Under the pieces are notes generated by a model. The model searched no databases, was not told where the DNA came from, and saw only the letters and a list, made by a program, of their open reading frames with translations. From the NCBI RefSeq assembly GCF_963675165.1, contig NC_087388.1, positions 2,644,800 to 2,708,799 on the forward strand: DNA of 64,000 nt, read 5' to 3'. The stretch is from Halichondria panicea (Eukaryota > Porifera > Demospongiae > Suberitida > Halichondriidae). The first letter of the stretch is position 1. Every line of letters begins with the position of its first letter. The position numbers and the translations under genes are program-made. Shown here piece by piece: positions 1 through 12,169 of this stretch.

Positions 1-357
1 CGTAGTACCACCAACGGAAGGACACACCCTATCAGACGATCTTTCACGTGTAAATCATCCAACGTTAATCTACCTGATTACTTGCAAAAAATGTAAAAAC
101 AATACGTCGATCTAACAACAAAACAACTGAATTATAGAATCTGTAGACACCGATCCAACATCACCCATAATCAACCCATCTACATTAGCAGACATTTCAA
201 TTTCAAGGATCATAATATACACCACCTCGCCGTACAAGCAATAGACCAAGCAGATAATCTCGAAGAACTAAAAAAGCTTGAACGCTTTTGGATTCTCACA
301 TTAGATACTGTTGTTCCAAAAGGTCTAAACGTAACTATCGGCCACGGTGCATTGTAA
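1..357 (+). pseudogene. GIY-YIG endonuclease fragment of a Penelope-like retroelement, frameshifted
   Basis: The translated fragment reads SFTCKSSNV, then IYLITCKKC, then YVDLTTKQLNYR, HFNFKDH and LERFWILTLDTV, ending in GLNVTIGHGAL and a TAA at 355-357. This follows the GIY-YIG nuclease layout found at the C-terminus of Penelope-like retroelements (family knowledge). The homology runs in frame 1 to about 66, frame 2 from about 68 to 102, and frame 1 again from 103, so two compensating frameshifts break it. The 5' part lies outside the window. It is almost certainly dead. Whether the parent was Penelope-like or another GIY-YIG-bearing reverse transcriptase cannot be settled from this piece. 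Confidence 0.7.
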
Positions 358-455
358 GATCTATGATTGATTGTATGTATGTATGTATATATGTGCTATA
401 ATAACAAATAAACATGTAAACAACGTCTAAATAAGTATACAATATGTACATACTA

Positions 456-499
456 GATGGAGAAGGGTCCCCCACCACGCGGGGGGACCCTTCTCCATC
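456..499. repeat. GC-rich perfect hairpin followed by a CA microsatellite
   Basis: GATGGAGAAGGGTCCCCC at 456-473 is matched by its exact reverse complement at about 482-499, with a loop of about 8 nt. A short (CA)n tract lies at about 528-543. It stands out in AT-rich flanking DNA and may be a small transposon end or a foldback remnant. Confidence 0.7.
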
Positions 500-543
500 G
501 GGGTCCCCCTGCCTGGTGAGGGAAAAACACACACACACACACT

Positions 544-1345
544 ACTACATATTTATTTTGACTAATGCCTTGTGCTAACTCTAAGAAATGTAGAGACTAC
601 ACACACATGTCACCTAAATGTACATGTATAAGCATTAATTAAGCGTATACCACAAAAACTAGATAAGACCCTAGCTTTTTCCCTCCAAAGTACCACAACC
701 CAGTAGTCACATGAGATAAGTCCTAAGAGAGCCTCCATAACAAAGCCAAGTAAACTGCAGCAACCCACTCCGAAGAACATAAGATAAATGCTCTTAATAG
801 CTAAGCATACCCAAGGTACATAAGTATACTAAATTGGGTACTATTTAAGATTGTGGATACATGAACAAGATATCCTCACACCATTGAATAGCTAGGTAAA
901 CATACACAATATGTAATAATTATACATAATTACACTAAGCTGTGTACAAGTATCTATACTTAAGACTGTGGACGCAATGAACGAGCGGAGAGAGTTGGTA
1001 CAATCAAAGACCCTTTCCCGAATCTCAAGGTCGGGCATTCAAGTGCTTCTTTGTTTATCATTTGTCTGTGTGTTCTGTTTTAATTTTATTTTCTGTCCCC
1101 TGTGCCCCCCTCCCCCCCCCATTGCAAGTAGGGAGGCAAGTCTTTTGTAAAATACATGTACCCTGCACTTTTAAAACACCACAACCACGGTGTACGCCAC
1201 ATACAGCTTCCAGAACGCCCTCAAAACATAAACCCAAACCATTGCCTTACTACCATAAAAGCATACAAAACAAAAACCCCAAAATAATGGTACACCAAAA
1301 TTAATGAAGTTTACACATCACAATTAAGATCCACAAGTACATTAC
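544..1345. other. AT-rich non-coding stretch
   Basis: I see no coding signal. There is a C-rich run near 1107-1120 and only short chance open frames. Confidence 0.6.
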
Positions 1346-1350
1346 CACAA

Positions 1351-2067
1351 TACCGTACCCTCGCGAAAATAAGCCCATCTTGAATAAACACCCATCCCCT
1401 CTTTTGCTTCGAAGTTCTTGCACAAGGGTATTTTCACTCGATTATAAGCCCATCCAGAATAAAGAGTTTGAGCATGCGCAGTAGCTAAATGCCACATGTT
1501 GACTATTAATTTTGGTGAAGAAAGGTAGTAGCTAGTACGACTATACTCCTTGCTGGACCAAGATCAGACATATAACTTTCTCTGTATGGATCTGTTTGCC
1601 CTTGAAGATGTATATGCAGGGAACAAGCAGTCCTATATGCAGAGAAAAGAAAACACAAAGTCCAAGAAAGTTATCATACAGGCCAATTTTGCAGGTGACC
1701 TTGCCTTGGTTTTCTGAAACAAAGTACCTGATAGCTGCTCTGTAGGAGTATGACCTACCATCCTTTGGGAAGTTTCTGCTACATCTGACATCGACACAAG
1801 TGACAAGCAACGAATAGAGTCAAGAGTCCACTTCTTCATGTTCATTCTCTTGTCATGCTTTAATCAGCATTAGTTTATAACATGTTGTTGTCAATGAAAT
1901 GTTCATACTATGTATTAAAATGATCATAATTATAATTATAGAGCAAAGTGTAAACCTCAATTTGAGGCCGCGGGTGGGCATATATTCGAATGAAAACTCG
2001 CCGTTCACGATTAAACGCCTAGACTTCTTGCAGAAAAGGGTGGGCGTATTTTCGCGAGGGTACGGTA
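1351..2067. mobile_element. 717-bp non-autonomous DNA transposon, target duplication CACAA
   Basis: The left end TACCGTACCCTCGCGAAAAT at 1351 is the reverse complement of the right end finishing at 2067. About 27 of the first 29 bases match. The element is flanked by CACAA at 1346-1350 and again at 2068-2072, a direct 5-bp target duplication. Subterminal motifs such as AATAAACACCC and GGGCGTATT recur in the repeats near 27.7-28.0 and 40.6 kb. The interior has only short minus-strand open frames that I do not recognise. Superfamily unknown. Confidence 0.75.
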
Positions 2068-2072
2068 CACAA

Positions 2073-2847
2073 GCCTGCCCCATTACATAAAGAAACATCA
2101 CATGATAATCCTAAAAATAGTCTATCAATCTCCTCTCCACCTGGCCTACCTGAAAGATGACAAGTGAGCTAATTGCATGCACACACTTTAAATACTGATA
2201 TATATATATATATATAAGGTATACAGTAAGTAAGGTAACAACAGAGATGGGATTCCAAATGAAAATTCAGAATTGAGCATTCCGTGTTGAATAAGATAGG
2301 ACGTGTGGTTGAAAGCCATCATCCACCCTATACCCTTTGTATACCTTCTATAAACACACACACAGTATCCCTCCTGCGGCTACGCCTCAAGGCATAATGA
2401 ATACAATGCACATCACTTGCATAGCCATAACTTTGCTCTCACTAGCAACAAACTATCTATTGCTGCAGATAACACCCACCCTTAATCGCATGGCAATTGC
2501 ATGTACAGACGGCCAAGTTCATTACACACGCCAGCTACCAACACCTGGCAACAACCCAGCAGCCTGTGTCTGTGTAGCACAAGCACAAGATGATGACACA
2601 GAACAACAAGGAAAAGGTTTAATCATCCATGACCACTTTAGGAGGCAACAAACCACCAAGCACAGACAGAGCCCGTGCTTTCCTCCACGATCAACAAAAA
2701 GAAGGAAAGTTCCCTGGAAGAGGTTACCAAAATATACAAGACAAAGTAAAAACAATGCTTGCTCGTGATTGGACTATAGTGTTAGTGTACATTGTTTTGT
2801 TTATTATCATGTTTAGGGTAATGATTAATTATTGGTCAACAATAAGC
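2073..2847. other. No recognised gene; one small open frame with a membrane segment
   Basis: A (TA)n tract lies at about 2199-2217. An 83-residue open frame at 2629-2880 (+) has a basic start and one strongly hydrophobic stretch (VLVYIVLFIIMFRVM). I do not recognise it, and it runs into the tandem repeat that follows, so I do not call it a gene. Confidence 0.4.
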
Positions 2848-2849
2848 AC

Positions 2850-3075
2850 ACTTGGCCCTCCTGGGACTTCGTTACAATAAGCACAGCCCATGGCTACTAT
2901 ACTGCGGCCCTCCTGGTTAGGCTAGGACTTTGTTCTTTTTCAACAGGAGACATTTCCATGGCTAGTATGCTTGGCCCTCCTGGCTAGGGTAGGAATTTGT
3001 TCTTTTTCAACAATAAGGCAGGAGAAATTAATTTGGTCACAGCCCATGGCTAGTATTGCTTGGCCCTGCTGATTA
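2850..3075. repeat. Imperfect tandem repeat, unit about 70-80 bp
   Basis: Three to four diverged units share the core CTTGGCCCTCCTGG, then TTGTTCTTTTTCAACA, then CAGCCCATGGCTAGTAT. A G homopolymer follows near 3170-3180. Confidence 0.75.
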
Positions 3076-3449
3076 ATACTGATTACTTTCTTCCCTGTAG
3101 CCATCTCTTTTTGCAGAAAAGTGGCCTGCATATCAAGAACCTCAAAGTGTGCATGAATGTTTATCTCAAGGGGGGGGGGGGCTTGGTTGTGTTGACAGTT
3201 CCTGTCATCTCAGTTATAGATCAGCTTAGCTGGTACTGGTAGCACATTAATTTAAAATAATTATGACAAGTCAGGCTGAAAACAACAACAACGTGACGTA
3301 TTGGCCAACCAGACAATCAAAATCGCTGACTACGAAAATTGCCGGCCTATATTAAGGATGGCTACTATCACAATGCAGTGACAAATCAGATGCACCAGGC
3401 TGAAGACAACAACAACCAGCATGATGTATTGACAACCAAAATCGATGGA

Positions 3450-4050
3450 TCACGGCAGGAGCATATTACAGAAGGAGCGTCTAACTGTGAATGGGTTCGG
3501 AAATCACATCTTGTGTGCTTTCGTAAACGCCGCATTGCCTTATAAGAGTGTGTGTAAGTACTGTGTACATAAATTACAGACCGCGGTCAGCCTGTGAATA
3601 TCATTATAAACGGATTTTGTATGTAGTGCAGCAGCAGGAGAGCTAGGTTGAGCCAGAAAGAGCTAAAATGAATAGCTAGATCTTTGATGGATGTTAATAT
3701 ACATCATGGAAGAGACTGTCATTGGTGAGGTACAGAAAGTTCTGTAAATAGGACCATATCCAGTCACTTTGTACAGAGAAAGTTTGCTAGACTTAGACTA
3801 ACACATACTAGGCGTTTTTTTTGCAGTAGAGAGTCGGTTTTTAGAAGAGAGTTTACTTCCAGGTCTATAGCTAGCTAGCTAGCTGTAACTTTTCACTTTT
3901 ATTGACCTATGCTTGGTAAAAGTGCACCGTCAGCTGAATTAGCACTCGCCCGCAGACCCACTTAGTGGTTTTGCATATAAGGTCATGCTTTGCAAACTTC
4001 CACGAGATGCGATTCCCGAGGTAAGACGCTCCTTCTGTAATATGCTCCTG
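3450..4050. repeat. Foldback repeat with arms of about 30-100 bp
   Basis: CATATTACAGAAGGAGCGTCT near 3464-3484 reappears inverted near 4023-4045, and the similarity extends more weakly further inward. A motif AAAATTGCCGGCCTA occurs directly at about 3335 and 4064. The region 3268-3455 also contains a diverged direct duplication of a GGCTGAAAACAACAACAAC-like segment. The interior is non-coding and includes an (AGCT)n tract near 3868-3885. It is probably a decayed MITE. Confidence 0.55.
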
Positions 4051-4922
4051 ATCACGGGGATATCAAAATTGCCGGCCTACAATGAAACGAGGTCTTACAT
4101 ACGCCCGAGGAAACCGGCATACATGGATTAGCAAATGCTAATCGTGTGTATTGGCACCACTTCCTGTTCGCTATGCTTGGAATCAGTGCATGCTAACACT
4201 CGACTCGCATGCAATGGTATGCTATTGTGTGCAAGAGAGTCTTACAAGCACTGGCGATAAAATAGCAAATGTTTGTGTGCTGAAAAGTTGTGAGGAGCTT
4301 GAAATAAAGTGTTGTGATTGGCCTATGAGCATCATCGAGCAAAGTGTGTGGTTTGGAGTGCCTCATTTGCACAGGATTGGTACAGGATTGGTACGAAATG
4401 AAATGTTTCACTCATAGACTTAGTAGATTTACACTGTTCCCTCGAATGTTTCTTTCAGTAATTTCCTCTCTTCAATTTTTTTTTACATTTTGAACTTCAG
4501 CCATGCCTTTGCTTCATGCTTGCCAAATACAGAATTGTTTAATACAACGTTTCTCATCCCTCGTGTTTTATCGACATGATGTGTTTTGATTTTATCCGCT
4601 TCCATCAAATTCAACTTGGTTTTTGTTTTATGTTCTGATAAAAACTTTTTTCAGAAGAATGCAACAATTAAAGTGAAGGAATATTAATCCCGTACACGGG
4701 TGACACATGTATTTAAAAACAAATAAATGAAAGGATGAAGAACAGAGTTGGGTTGAGTCCTGACTCAGCTCTCGCAAGGACTAGAGTGGCCGCATCTTAA
4801 CCTCGTGCCTCTGATACATCTAATAAACACCATTTTGCAAGGAGGGAGGCTTCGGCTTCTTTGGCCATGCCACCAGTTTATTCTTTCATGTGGAATTCTT
4901 TACTGGTGCCCTTGTTGGATAT

Positions 4923-5413
4923 GGGGTGTGAGGATTAAACACTCCGATGTACATGTAAGGATCGACTTACATTTTGTTAGCCTATTAGCCTAAAAAGTAT
5001 ACAAAAATAATTGTCTTGTGTTGTATTCAGTAACTGAATATTGAACATAATGAAACAAAGGACCGTTACGTTTGCACCAAACTATTGGTTTGTGAAGTTG
5101 CAATAATACATATACAGTATAGCTACAAGCTTCTCTCAAAGCTTTGCACAAAAATATCAATGGTAACATTGAGACCCCTAGCAAGCCTAGGTGAGATTAA
5201 CGTTGGCATGATCGATAGAGGACAGCATATGGCACTGGATGCTAGTGGCAGTAAATCTCAAGATGTGAATTGAGTTATTGATTGTAAGCGTAAGTTGTTG
5301 GTGTGAGGGTTAAACACTCTGATGTACATGCAAGGATCAACTTGATATTTGTGTTAGCCTAAACGTCTTGTGGTGTATTCAGTACTGAATATTGAACATA
5401 ATGAAACGAGGAA
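4923..5413. repeat. Direct duplication of a 115-140 bp segment
   Basis: The segment at 4923-5062 (GTGTGAGGATTAAACACTC through GAATATTGAACATAATGAAAC) recurs at about 5297-5413, lacking a few short insertions. No coding sense is apparent in either copy. The spacing is about 375 bp. Confidence 0.7.
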
Positions 5414-7598
5414 TTCAGCCAATGTGCAGTAACACTTCCTTGGTGATGAGCCGCTTCCTGCGCACAATTTAAATGTAAAACGCTGATGTCATCACTTATC
5501 AAAAGCACTATAATTGTACCTATTACCACATTCTTGAGCGAAAGTAAAGCATGGCGAGAGGCAGTAGAGCACAGTAGCACAGCACAGCTTGCAGCAATCG
5601 TTATATTCTTCGTTTCCAAATGATACTCACTATCAGTAGCCTCGTCACAAAGGCGCTTACTACCCTGCATGCTGGTGCTAAGCAGATACTAAAGAGGAAG
5701 TTTGAAATAGCTTGATCTGTTGTCTTTTGTGAAGATGGCACCCATTTGTGAGCCGGTACAGTGTCAACCCCGGGTCTGGCTACAAGAACAATCAGGCCTT
5801 CAGCGAATCATGCAGACTCCTTTATTGACAATTAATGACCTAGACTTTGATTTTTGTAATGTGTTTTTATTCCGTATAAGCAATTGCTAATTTTATTTTC
5901 AACAGCAGTAACAAAAATACGAGCTAATAATTATTGTGAATGGAGATGTGCTTTATTCCGTGTACTGTGGGATATTAAAGGTCAGTTTTGTTTACATTTT
6001 GCATATTAATTTCTCTATAATTATTACACTTCTCCTCTCCCTCTTGTTTGCTTTAGGGAAACTCCAGTTGTTCACTATACGCTGTAAAGTCTGGTCTGTT
6101 ATGCTTTCATATTCATAAGAAACAATGGTCTTAATGTAGAACTGCTTTTATTAGGAATGCCACACAAAAAGAGACCACCAGCATCACAAAAGAGCAGCAA
6201 GAGATAAACTTGTGCCGGAGGCAGAAACTTTCTGAGAAAGAGTCCGCATATGATGACGTGCCCCCTGATACTGATTATGGAACCAACTATCATTGTCATC
6301 ATCTCAAAAATATTCAAGATGCTAACTTCTATCAGATAAATAGTTTCCTCTTTAATTAATAATTGTCATAACATTATACAAATTACCTCTTCTGGAGGAA
6401 CATAAAATATGGCATTATAGCGCAGCTTGCACCACTCGTTTTACTCTAATAATTAGAACTATATACACATGCTAGAGCAAATTAAATCGTCCATCTCCAC
6501 TTTGTGCAGTTGGCACTGGTGTATGTTCGGTTGTGACAGAAAATAAAATAATGTTCAGATTCAACAAGATGATGAATACATTGTTATAATGGTCGGCAGT
6601 CGGCCCTTTACCGATCATTTAGTGCACGTGACCGGTCAATTTGCCATGTGCCCGGTCAATATTTAGTGCTAGTACTAGTTCCGTATATCTGAAGGCTAGA
6701 AGGAGCAGGAATCTAGTTAGTATTGCTACTTTTGAAACGTGAAAACAGAAATGATGGACTCCAGAGGAGGTGGGAAGTGTGTCACCAGTCACATGGCAAT
6801 GGAATGTGTGGCATACAATGTTTTCGTTATGCTCTTGACCTTTAACCTTTCCTTACATTTCAGTGTAGCTATGGTGCCTGTGGTAGATCTACTCTCTAGC
6901 AAGCTCACATCACCTTCTAGTAAACTTGAATATTGTAAACTGTGATGGAAGATGGCAACCAACCTGAGTTAAACCTCCCTAGACTGCTCTCCGTAGTAGC
7001 TTATGTAACCACTAGGTTTGATAGTTAGTAGTATCCTTTCACTACATGATAGCTAAGATTTTAGAGAAAATTACCATGGGATTGCTGCTGTTTTGGCTAC
7101 TTGAAGATCCTCACTTTTCATGACAAATCCTGGTCTAAATCTTTGTGGTTAAACCTGGATTGTTAGCGCACGTACGTACATGATGCGTGTCCTACCTCCT
7201 CCTCTGGTGCCAAGCAGCATAGAAGAACCATCTTGTTGAGTCACTCAAGGAAAAAATTGTAAGCATTTTGATGGATGGCTACACACCTATATGTCAGGCC
7301 ATCGATCAGAGTATATGGTAGGACATTATGTCCTTTCGATTCTAAATCCTTATAATTAGCACTGCATTGTATCACGCACTTGTTCTCGAGTGATAGCTAT
7401 CTCAACCATGCAGCATTGATTGCTTCGAGCTGCTGTGCTGGCTGTTATTGGGCTATCATATTTATAGTTTTGATAAGACATTACTGACAATAAGTTTAAC
7501 ACTAACTGCTTTCCCTTAAAACAAAAAAACATCTTTAAAATATCATGAACCATGCATTTAAAATCACTTGTAACTAGACCCTGAGGGTACCATGACAC
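5414..7598. other. Intergenic DNA with no recognised feature
   Basis: Open frames are short and lack family resemblance. A GGTCGGC/CCGGTCA-rich patch lies near 6590-6660. I find no gene, RNA or bounded element here. Confidence 0.5.
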
Positions 7599-7827
7599 CA
7601 TCATCATTAGCCTCGATTCCAGGCCGCTCTCAATTGAGAAAGACGGCCTGGTATACATTGTCTGCGCATGCGTCAGTTGCCCCAAGAATCTTGGGGATCG
7701 AGATATCTTAGTAAATTAGTCAGTATAATTATTTTATTCCGTGTTTGGTTTTGTATAACATGATTGTATATTTATAATGATGTCATTACACAAGAATTCT
7801 AGTTTTATTGTGATGGCTACTTTCTAG

Positions 7828-8225
7828 TCTGCTCTTGCTCACGCTCTCTCCTGTGTTGGAAAGCCGGATCTGGTCCTAAAGGACAAGCAGCTCGAGGCGC
7901 TGAAGTACTTGTATGATGGGAGCGACGTATTTCTGTGGGTACCTACAGGCTATGGCAAGTCTATCTGTTTCCAGGCGTTACCCTTCTTGTTTGATGTGAA
8001 GCTTGGTAGAGTCTCTGCTCCCCCATCTGAGCGTAGTGTTGTGCTGGTGATTAGTCCTCTTGTATCTCTGATGGTGAACCAAGTCAGCCTTCTTCAGAGT
8101 GTTGGCGTGCCTGCTGCCATTCTCTCTGGTAACAAGGGTGTGGACAAGAAGTATCAGGCTGTTGGCAGTGACATTAGTGAAGGAAAGTATATACCGTCTT
8201 TTCTACAGTTCTTTGGATTCCATCA
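7828..8225 (+). pseudogene. RecQ-like ATP-dependent DNA helicase, N-terminal motifs only, frameshifted
   Basis: The frame opens after a likely acceptor (TTTCTAG). It shows a Q-motif-like LKDKQLEALKYLYDG, helicase motif I VPTGYGKSICFQALPFL, motif Ia VLVISPLVSLMVNQV and GVPAAILSGN, as in RecQ family helicases. At about 8190 a 2-bp insertion shifts the frame: EGKY is followed in another frame by YRLFYSSLDSIT. The DEAH box, motifs IV-VI, RQC and HRDC regions are absent. The fragment lies inside the 7.6-kb transposon and its 3' end overlaps the 3' end of the opposing DUF6589 gene. It could be captured cargo or a degenerate element gene. Confidence 0.75.
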
Positions 8226-8243
8226 CTACCTTGACAACCGTGT

Positions 8244-10366
8244 TTAGGTCATTGTCATTGGATTTGCGAGCATGTGCCGTTCCCTGTGGATGGATATTTG
8301 TCTGGCTGTCGTAACGGTTTGCACACGGCCCGTGCTGCCCTCTTGAGTAAAATTCGAACCCATATTACCAACGATATCTTTGAAGAGACTATTAATAAAA
8401 TTATGTTCATTATGTAGGTCACATGGAATGTTGTGACCGTTGCCCCCGTGTGTGTTTACGAAACGATCCCACGTAATTTGACTTACAACATGTGGAGGGA
8501 GTGCAAACGAAGTGCCTCAAAAGCATATTTGGTACGTCTGTCAGCGTAAAAATGCATTAAGAACACTTTCCAGCATCTCAGCACTCTCTCTCCATCACTC
8601 CAGCCATCAAGGAATTCGGCCATGTAGTGACAAAGAACACGGCTGTAGTTGTATACACCATCACCTGATTCCTCAACCGTCTCGCCTAGAATGGCTTCAG
8701 ATACAATTATCGACTATCGTTGTGGCCAATTGTTTTGTTTCAAATCGACGGTGGTCGATTGTGGCAGAGAGTCGTCGGGACTTTCAAGGCCAAGCACTTC
8801 CAATGCTTTAGCCACGATATGCCCATCGTAGATGATGAGACTGGAATCCTGACATGCGTGCATGTTATCCTTGGGTACTCTTGCCTCTGGGAGCCGTCGG
8901 AGTTGCGTCAGAAGATGAGTCAGTGTGCCATGGTCTCTTGAGCTTGTCGAAAACAGATGTTTCCAGACATTCTACACAAAAGGGTACCACATTTTAATCA
9001 TGTGTGTTTGTGTGATGCTAGCACTTAATTACATTTCGTAGCCAACTTGTACTTCGATTTCAGTGCACTGGGTAGATTAAAAAATAGTGTACGTGTGACA
9101 TGTCTGTGAGCCAGTTAATTACATGCTTTTTTGTAGCCTTTTGATTTCTAGTGTACTGTAAATACATTTGTAGAAATATCTTTTCGTATTGTTTCTTACC
9201 ATTAGGATATTCATCAAACAATGCCAGTCTTCTGCACACGGCACCCAGTCTGCCTCTCTGTGTGTCGGAGTCCATCAAATGTTGCTGGCTGCACCGCTGT
9301 CTTTCAACAGTCAAGTAGTCTCCACCAGATGGTCTTATCTTGGAGCTGTCACCAAGGTAATCATGCATTTCCCTCATAATATCGATCATATCAGCCCCCT
9401 TCGTCTCGTTCGTGTGAAGTACATCCAGTACGATCGCTTCAGACTTTGTAGCCATTTCCTTGCTGTGTGCGTGTGCTATATGGGAGCACACACTAGGCGC
9501 GTACTTCTGCAGACACTTGATGTACTTGCAAACCGTTCTGCTTACAAGAACTATTAAATTTTGTTTGATGCTTTGTACGTCATCCTCTGTAGGTACACAC
9601 TGGTCAGTGCTCACAGATGTAACCTTAGGAGGTGAAAAGTCAGTTGGAGACGGTGGGTGAATAACTCTGCTTTTGACAGCTAGTATGCTATACATCTGAA
9701 CGAGGTGACTATGATGGTCTGAGCGGATGTCACGTACTACTTTCCTCTTTGCTACGTTGTCACCAACGAACTTGAAGTCTTCTCCACTCTCGATCCAGCG
9801 CTCTAAGGGCTCCCTGTGACGTTTGCTGATCTCGACCACCAAGCTAAGCTTTGCTGGATAGCTGATGCAAACATTCAGATGGTTCAGTCTCAGGTACACC
9901 TTTGTAATTGTGATTGTGCATGTGTGGTGTATCATTTGTAAGTGTATCAATATTACTTTTAATTCAGTACAGCGTATAGGTACTGTACATTAATAATTGA
10001 CCTGTTTAATTAGGTCTGGAAGCTCACATTCTTGGCGACTCGGGAGTTAAAACTAGCGAAAGGAGTGACTGAACACCGACCATTTGTGTTTCATTCCTTG
10101 AATAGAATTGCTGCTGCCAAACACATGCCTGGATGATGTGCCGCTCCCTTCCTCCGAGAGTTACGGTGGTCTGAATACGTCACAACTGTCTCCAATATCT
10201 GAAAAAGAATTGGACAAACTGTCTTCAACTCTTTAATAAACCAATCCCAAGAAAATGTCTCCAGCCGGACTGATGTGACCTTTCGAAAAACGGAGACTGG
10301 TTGAATACTATCCACATGACTAGTGAAGGACAGGGAGGACGCTCTAACTGGTGAGTTTACTGTCAT
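8244..10366 (-). pseudogene. DUF6589-domain gene, multi-exon, disrupted
   Basis: Reading the minus strand, an exon at about 10366-10028 (TFSWDWFIKELKTVCP, HPGMCLAAAILFKER) leads to one at about 9899-9200 (FVGDNVAKRKVVRDIRSDHH, MIDIMREMHDYLG) ending at a GTAAGA donor. Further coding matter lies at about 8940-8244: RDHGTL, YNYSRVLCHYMAEFLDG, GERVLRCWKVFLMHFYADRR, TWDRFVNTHGG, NIPCDLHNEH. This order matches the long DUF6589 proteins numerous in cnidarian and sponge genomes (family knowledge; the function is not established). An in-frame stop in the NNWPQR region and a stop plus frameshift near 8480 disable it. It fills the left half of the 7.6-kb transposon and is the best internal candidate for its DDE-type transposase, which is inference. 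Confidence 0.7.
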
Positions 10367-10651
10367 CTGCATTGTATATTATAGGTATTTAATTAAATTT
10401 AATTATCGCTTAATTACCATCACTTGGACGCCATAAACACAGGTTGTTTTCTCTAGCTCTACCTCTATGATACAATTTATGTTCAGTCATGTGTGTAAAC
10501 TTTCATCTATTTGCACTTACCCGCTGCAGGAACATTGGCTCCATGTGATGGAACGTTTGTCAAATGAGCTGAACTAGAACACGGTGTATCTATTAGTAAT
10601 ATTCACATAATTATTCAAGTAGTTTGTGCATTGAATGTATTTTAAGTATTA

Positions 10652-10803
10652 TTTAGAACACACCTAGCCAAGATTAAGTGTTTTAATCTGGATGGCCTCG
10701 AGGTTAACGTGGTGCTCGAGGCGCAGCCGAGTGCATTACGTAACCGAGAGGCCATCCGAGTGCACCAGATTAAAACACGTGACTTGGCTAGGTGTGTTCT
10801 AAA
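10652..10803. repeat. 150-bp palindromic MITE upstream of the recombinase gene
   Basis: TTTAGAACACACCTAGCCAAG at 10652 pairs with CTTGGCTAGGTGTGTTCTAAA ending at 10803. The arms continue inward through GATGGCCTCGAGG and its partner CGAGAGGCCATC. It ends about 110 bp before the recombinase ATG at 10911, so it may be a nested insertion or part of that gene's promoter. Confidence 0.75.
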
Positions 10804-10910
10804 GGATTTAGTGCTGTCACGTGAGCTCTAGCCTCGTGGTGCTTGTTAAACCAGTTTTGTACCTGTTTATCCAGCTATACTTTTAAATCAGTTGCTAGCT
10901 GTACGTTATT

Positions 10911-12169
10911 ATGGCGAGTTCGAGTAGGTTTGCAGATCCAGTAAGTGACCAGAAACAGAAGGAAAGACGATCAAAAGCTGTCCCTGGCAAGACGAAAGCA
11001 ACTACTGATTGGGGGATTAAAGCTTGGACTGACTGGGCATGCTCTCGAGTGATTACCCCTGGTGATGTTGGAGTTGTGTCTCGAGTTTTACCAACAACGC
11101 CCCTACTGGATATGCCTCCAGGTAATCTAGCGTACTGGATGGGAAAATTTGTGCTTGAGGTTCGCAAACATAATGGCGATGAGTATCCACCGAAATCCGC
11201 TATGGTTTGCTGCTTCAAAAGATTTTATAACCAAAATGAACGCTATGATATCAATCCACTATGTTCAACTGATGAAATATTTGGAAATTTTCGAAGCACC
11301 CTCGATGCTGAAATGAAAAGATTACATGGATCTGGCTTGGGGACATCTTCGAAACAAGCCGAACCTATTTCCCCGGATGAAGAAGCAATGCTATGGTCTA
11401 GTGGGCAATTTGGTGCACATAATGGCAAGGCCTCGCTTAACACTGTTTACTACTATAATTGCAAGATTTTTGGTCTGCGTAGCTACGACGAACATCGCAA
11501 TCTGAAGCGTACACAGTTTTTCAAGAAAGTTGATGAAAAGGTCGTGTTTATCTCGAATATGTTGATTTCGGAAACAAGTCGAATAGGGGTGGACTCAAAC
11601 ATATCAAAGTTGACAATAAAATAATACGCCAATATGAAGATACAACTGATCCCGATCATTGTGTTGTGAATATCTTTGTTAAATACCTTCTGTATCTGCC
11701 GAAAGAGTGTGATTTTTTCTATTGCAGACCACTTCCTGATGACGGTTCTGGAGTTCCTAGATTTGGCAAACAACCAGTTGGAAAGAACAAATTATCGCAG
11801 ATCATTCCAGAAATGTGTAAAGCAGCTGGTGTTAAGGGTGGCCATTCAGGAAAGGTCACGTGTGCAACCACACTCTACCACCATCATTTCAGTGATCAAC
11901 TGATTAAAGAGCGAACTGGCCATTGCTCTCTTGAGGCTCTACACAAATACAAAAGAACTGGTTCAGATCAACAATATGAGGTGTCAATGGCCCTGCTTCC
12001 CAAACTAGAAGGCAAAGAGAATATCCATAAATTAGAGAAAACTCCATCTGTAAAGAATGAGGACGATGAGGATGATGATTTCATTCTCATTCCATTAAAG
12101 AAGAAACCCAAGAAACCCAGGACAGATGATTTCAAATCTTTGTTTAAAACCTCTTCTTTAACCCTTTAA
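10911..12169 (+). pseudogene. Crypton-type tyrosine recombinase (DUF3504/ZMYM-KIAA1958-like), one frameshift
   Basis: The first open part (10911-11624) shows the SAM-like core-binding region (TDWGIKAWTDWA, YWMGKFVLEVRKHNG, FRSTLDAEMKRLHGSGLG, KQAEPISPDEEAMLW) and the first catalytic region FGLRSYDEHR. A one-base shift near 11588 moves the homology to another frame (LKHIKVDNKIIRQYEDTTDPDHC), which continues to 12169. The C-terminal catalytic region reads GHSGKVTCATTLY, KERTGHCSLEAL and HKYKRTG. The usual HxxR box is HSGK here, so the second Arg is replaced, while the late His and Tyr remain. The last codons and stop derive from a piggyBac-like insertion at TTAA 12158. It is not functional as it stands. 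Confidence 0.8.

Noticed and set aside
2337..2768. 143-codon open frame on the plus strand
   Set aside because: Low-complexity Thr/Gln-rich translation without recognisable domain; overlapped by other frames.
4151..4417. Open frames on both strands of about 70-88 codons
   Set aside because: Overlapping on opposite strands, no motifs, no splice context.
5359..5670. 103-codon minus-strand open frame
   Set aside because: Begins within a duplicated non-coding segment and shows no protein motif.
8500..8941. Plus-strand protein with a VILGYSCLWEP motif
   Set aside because: The minus strand of the same bases continues the DUF6589 homology, which explains it better.
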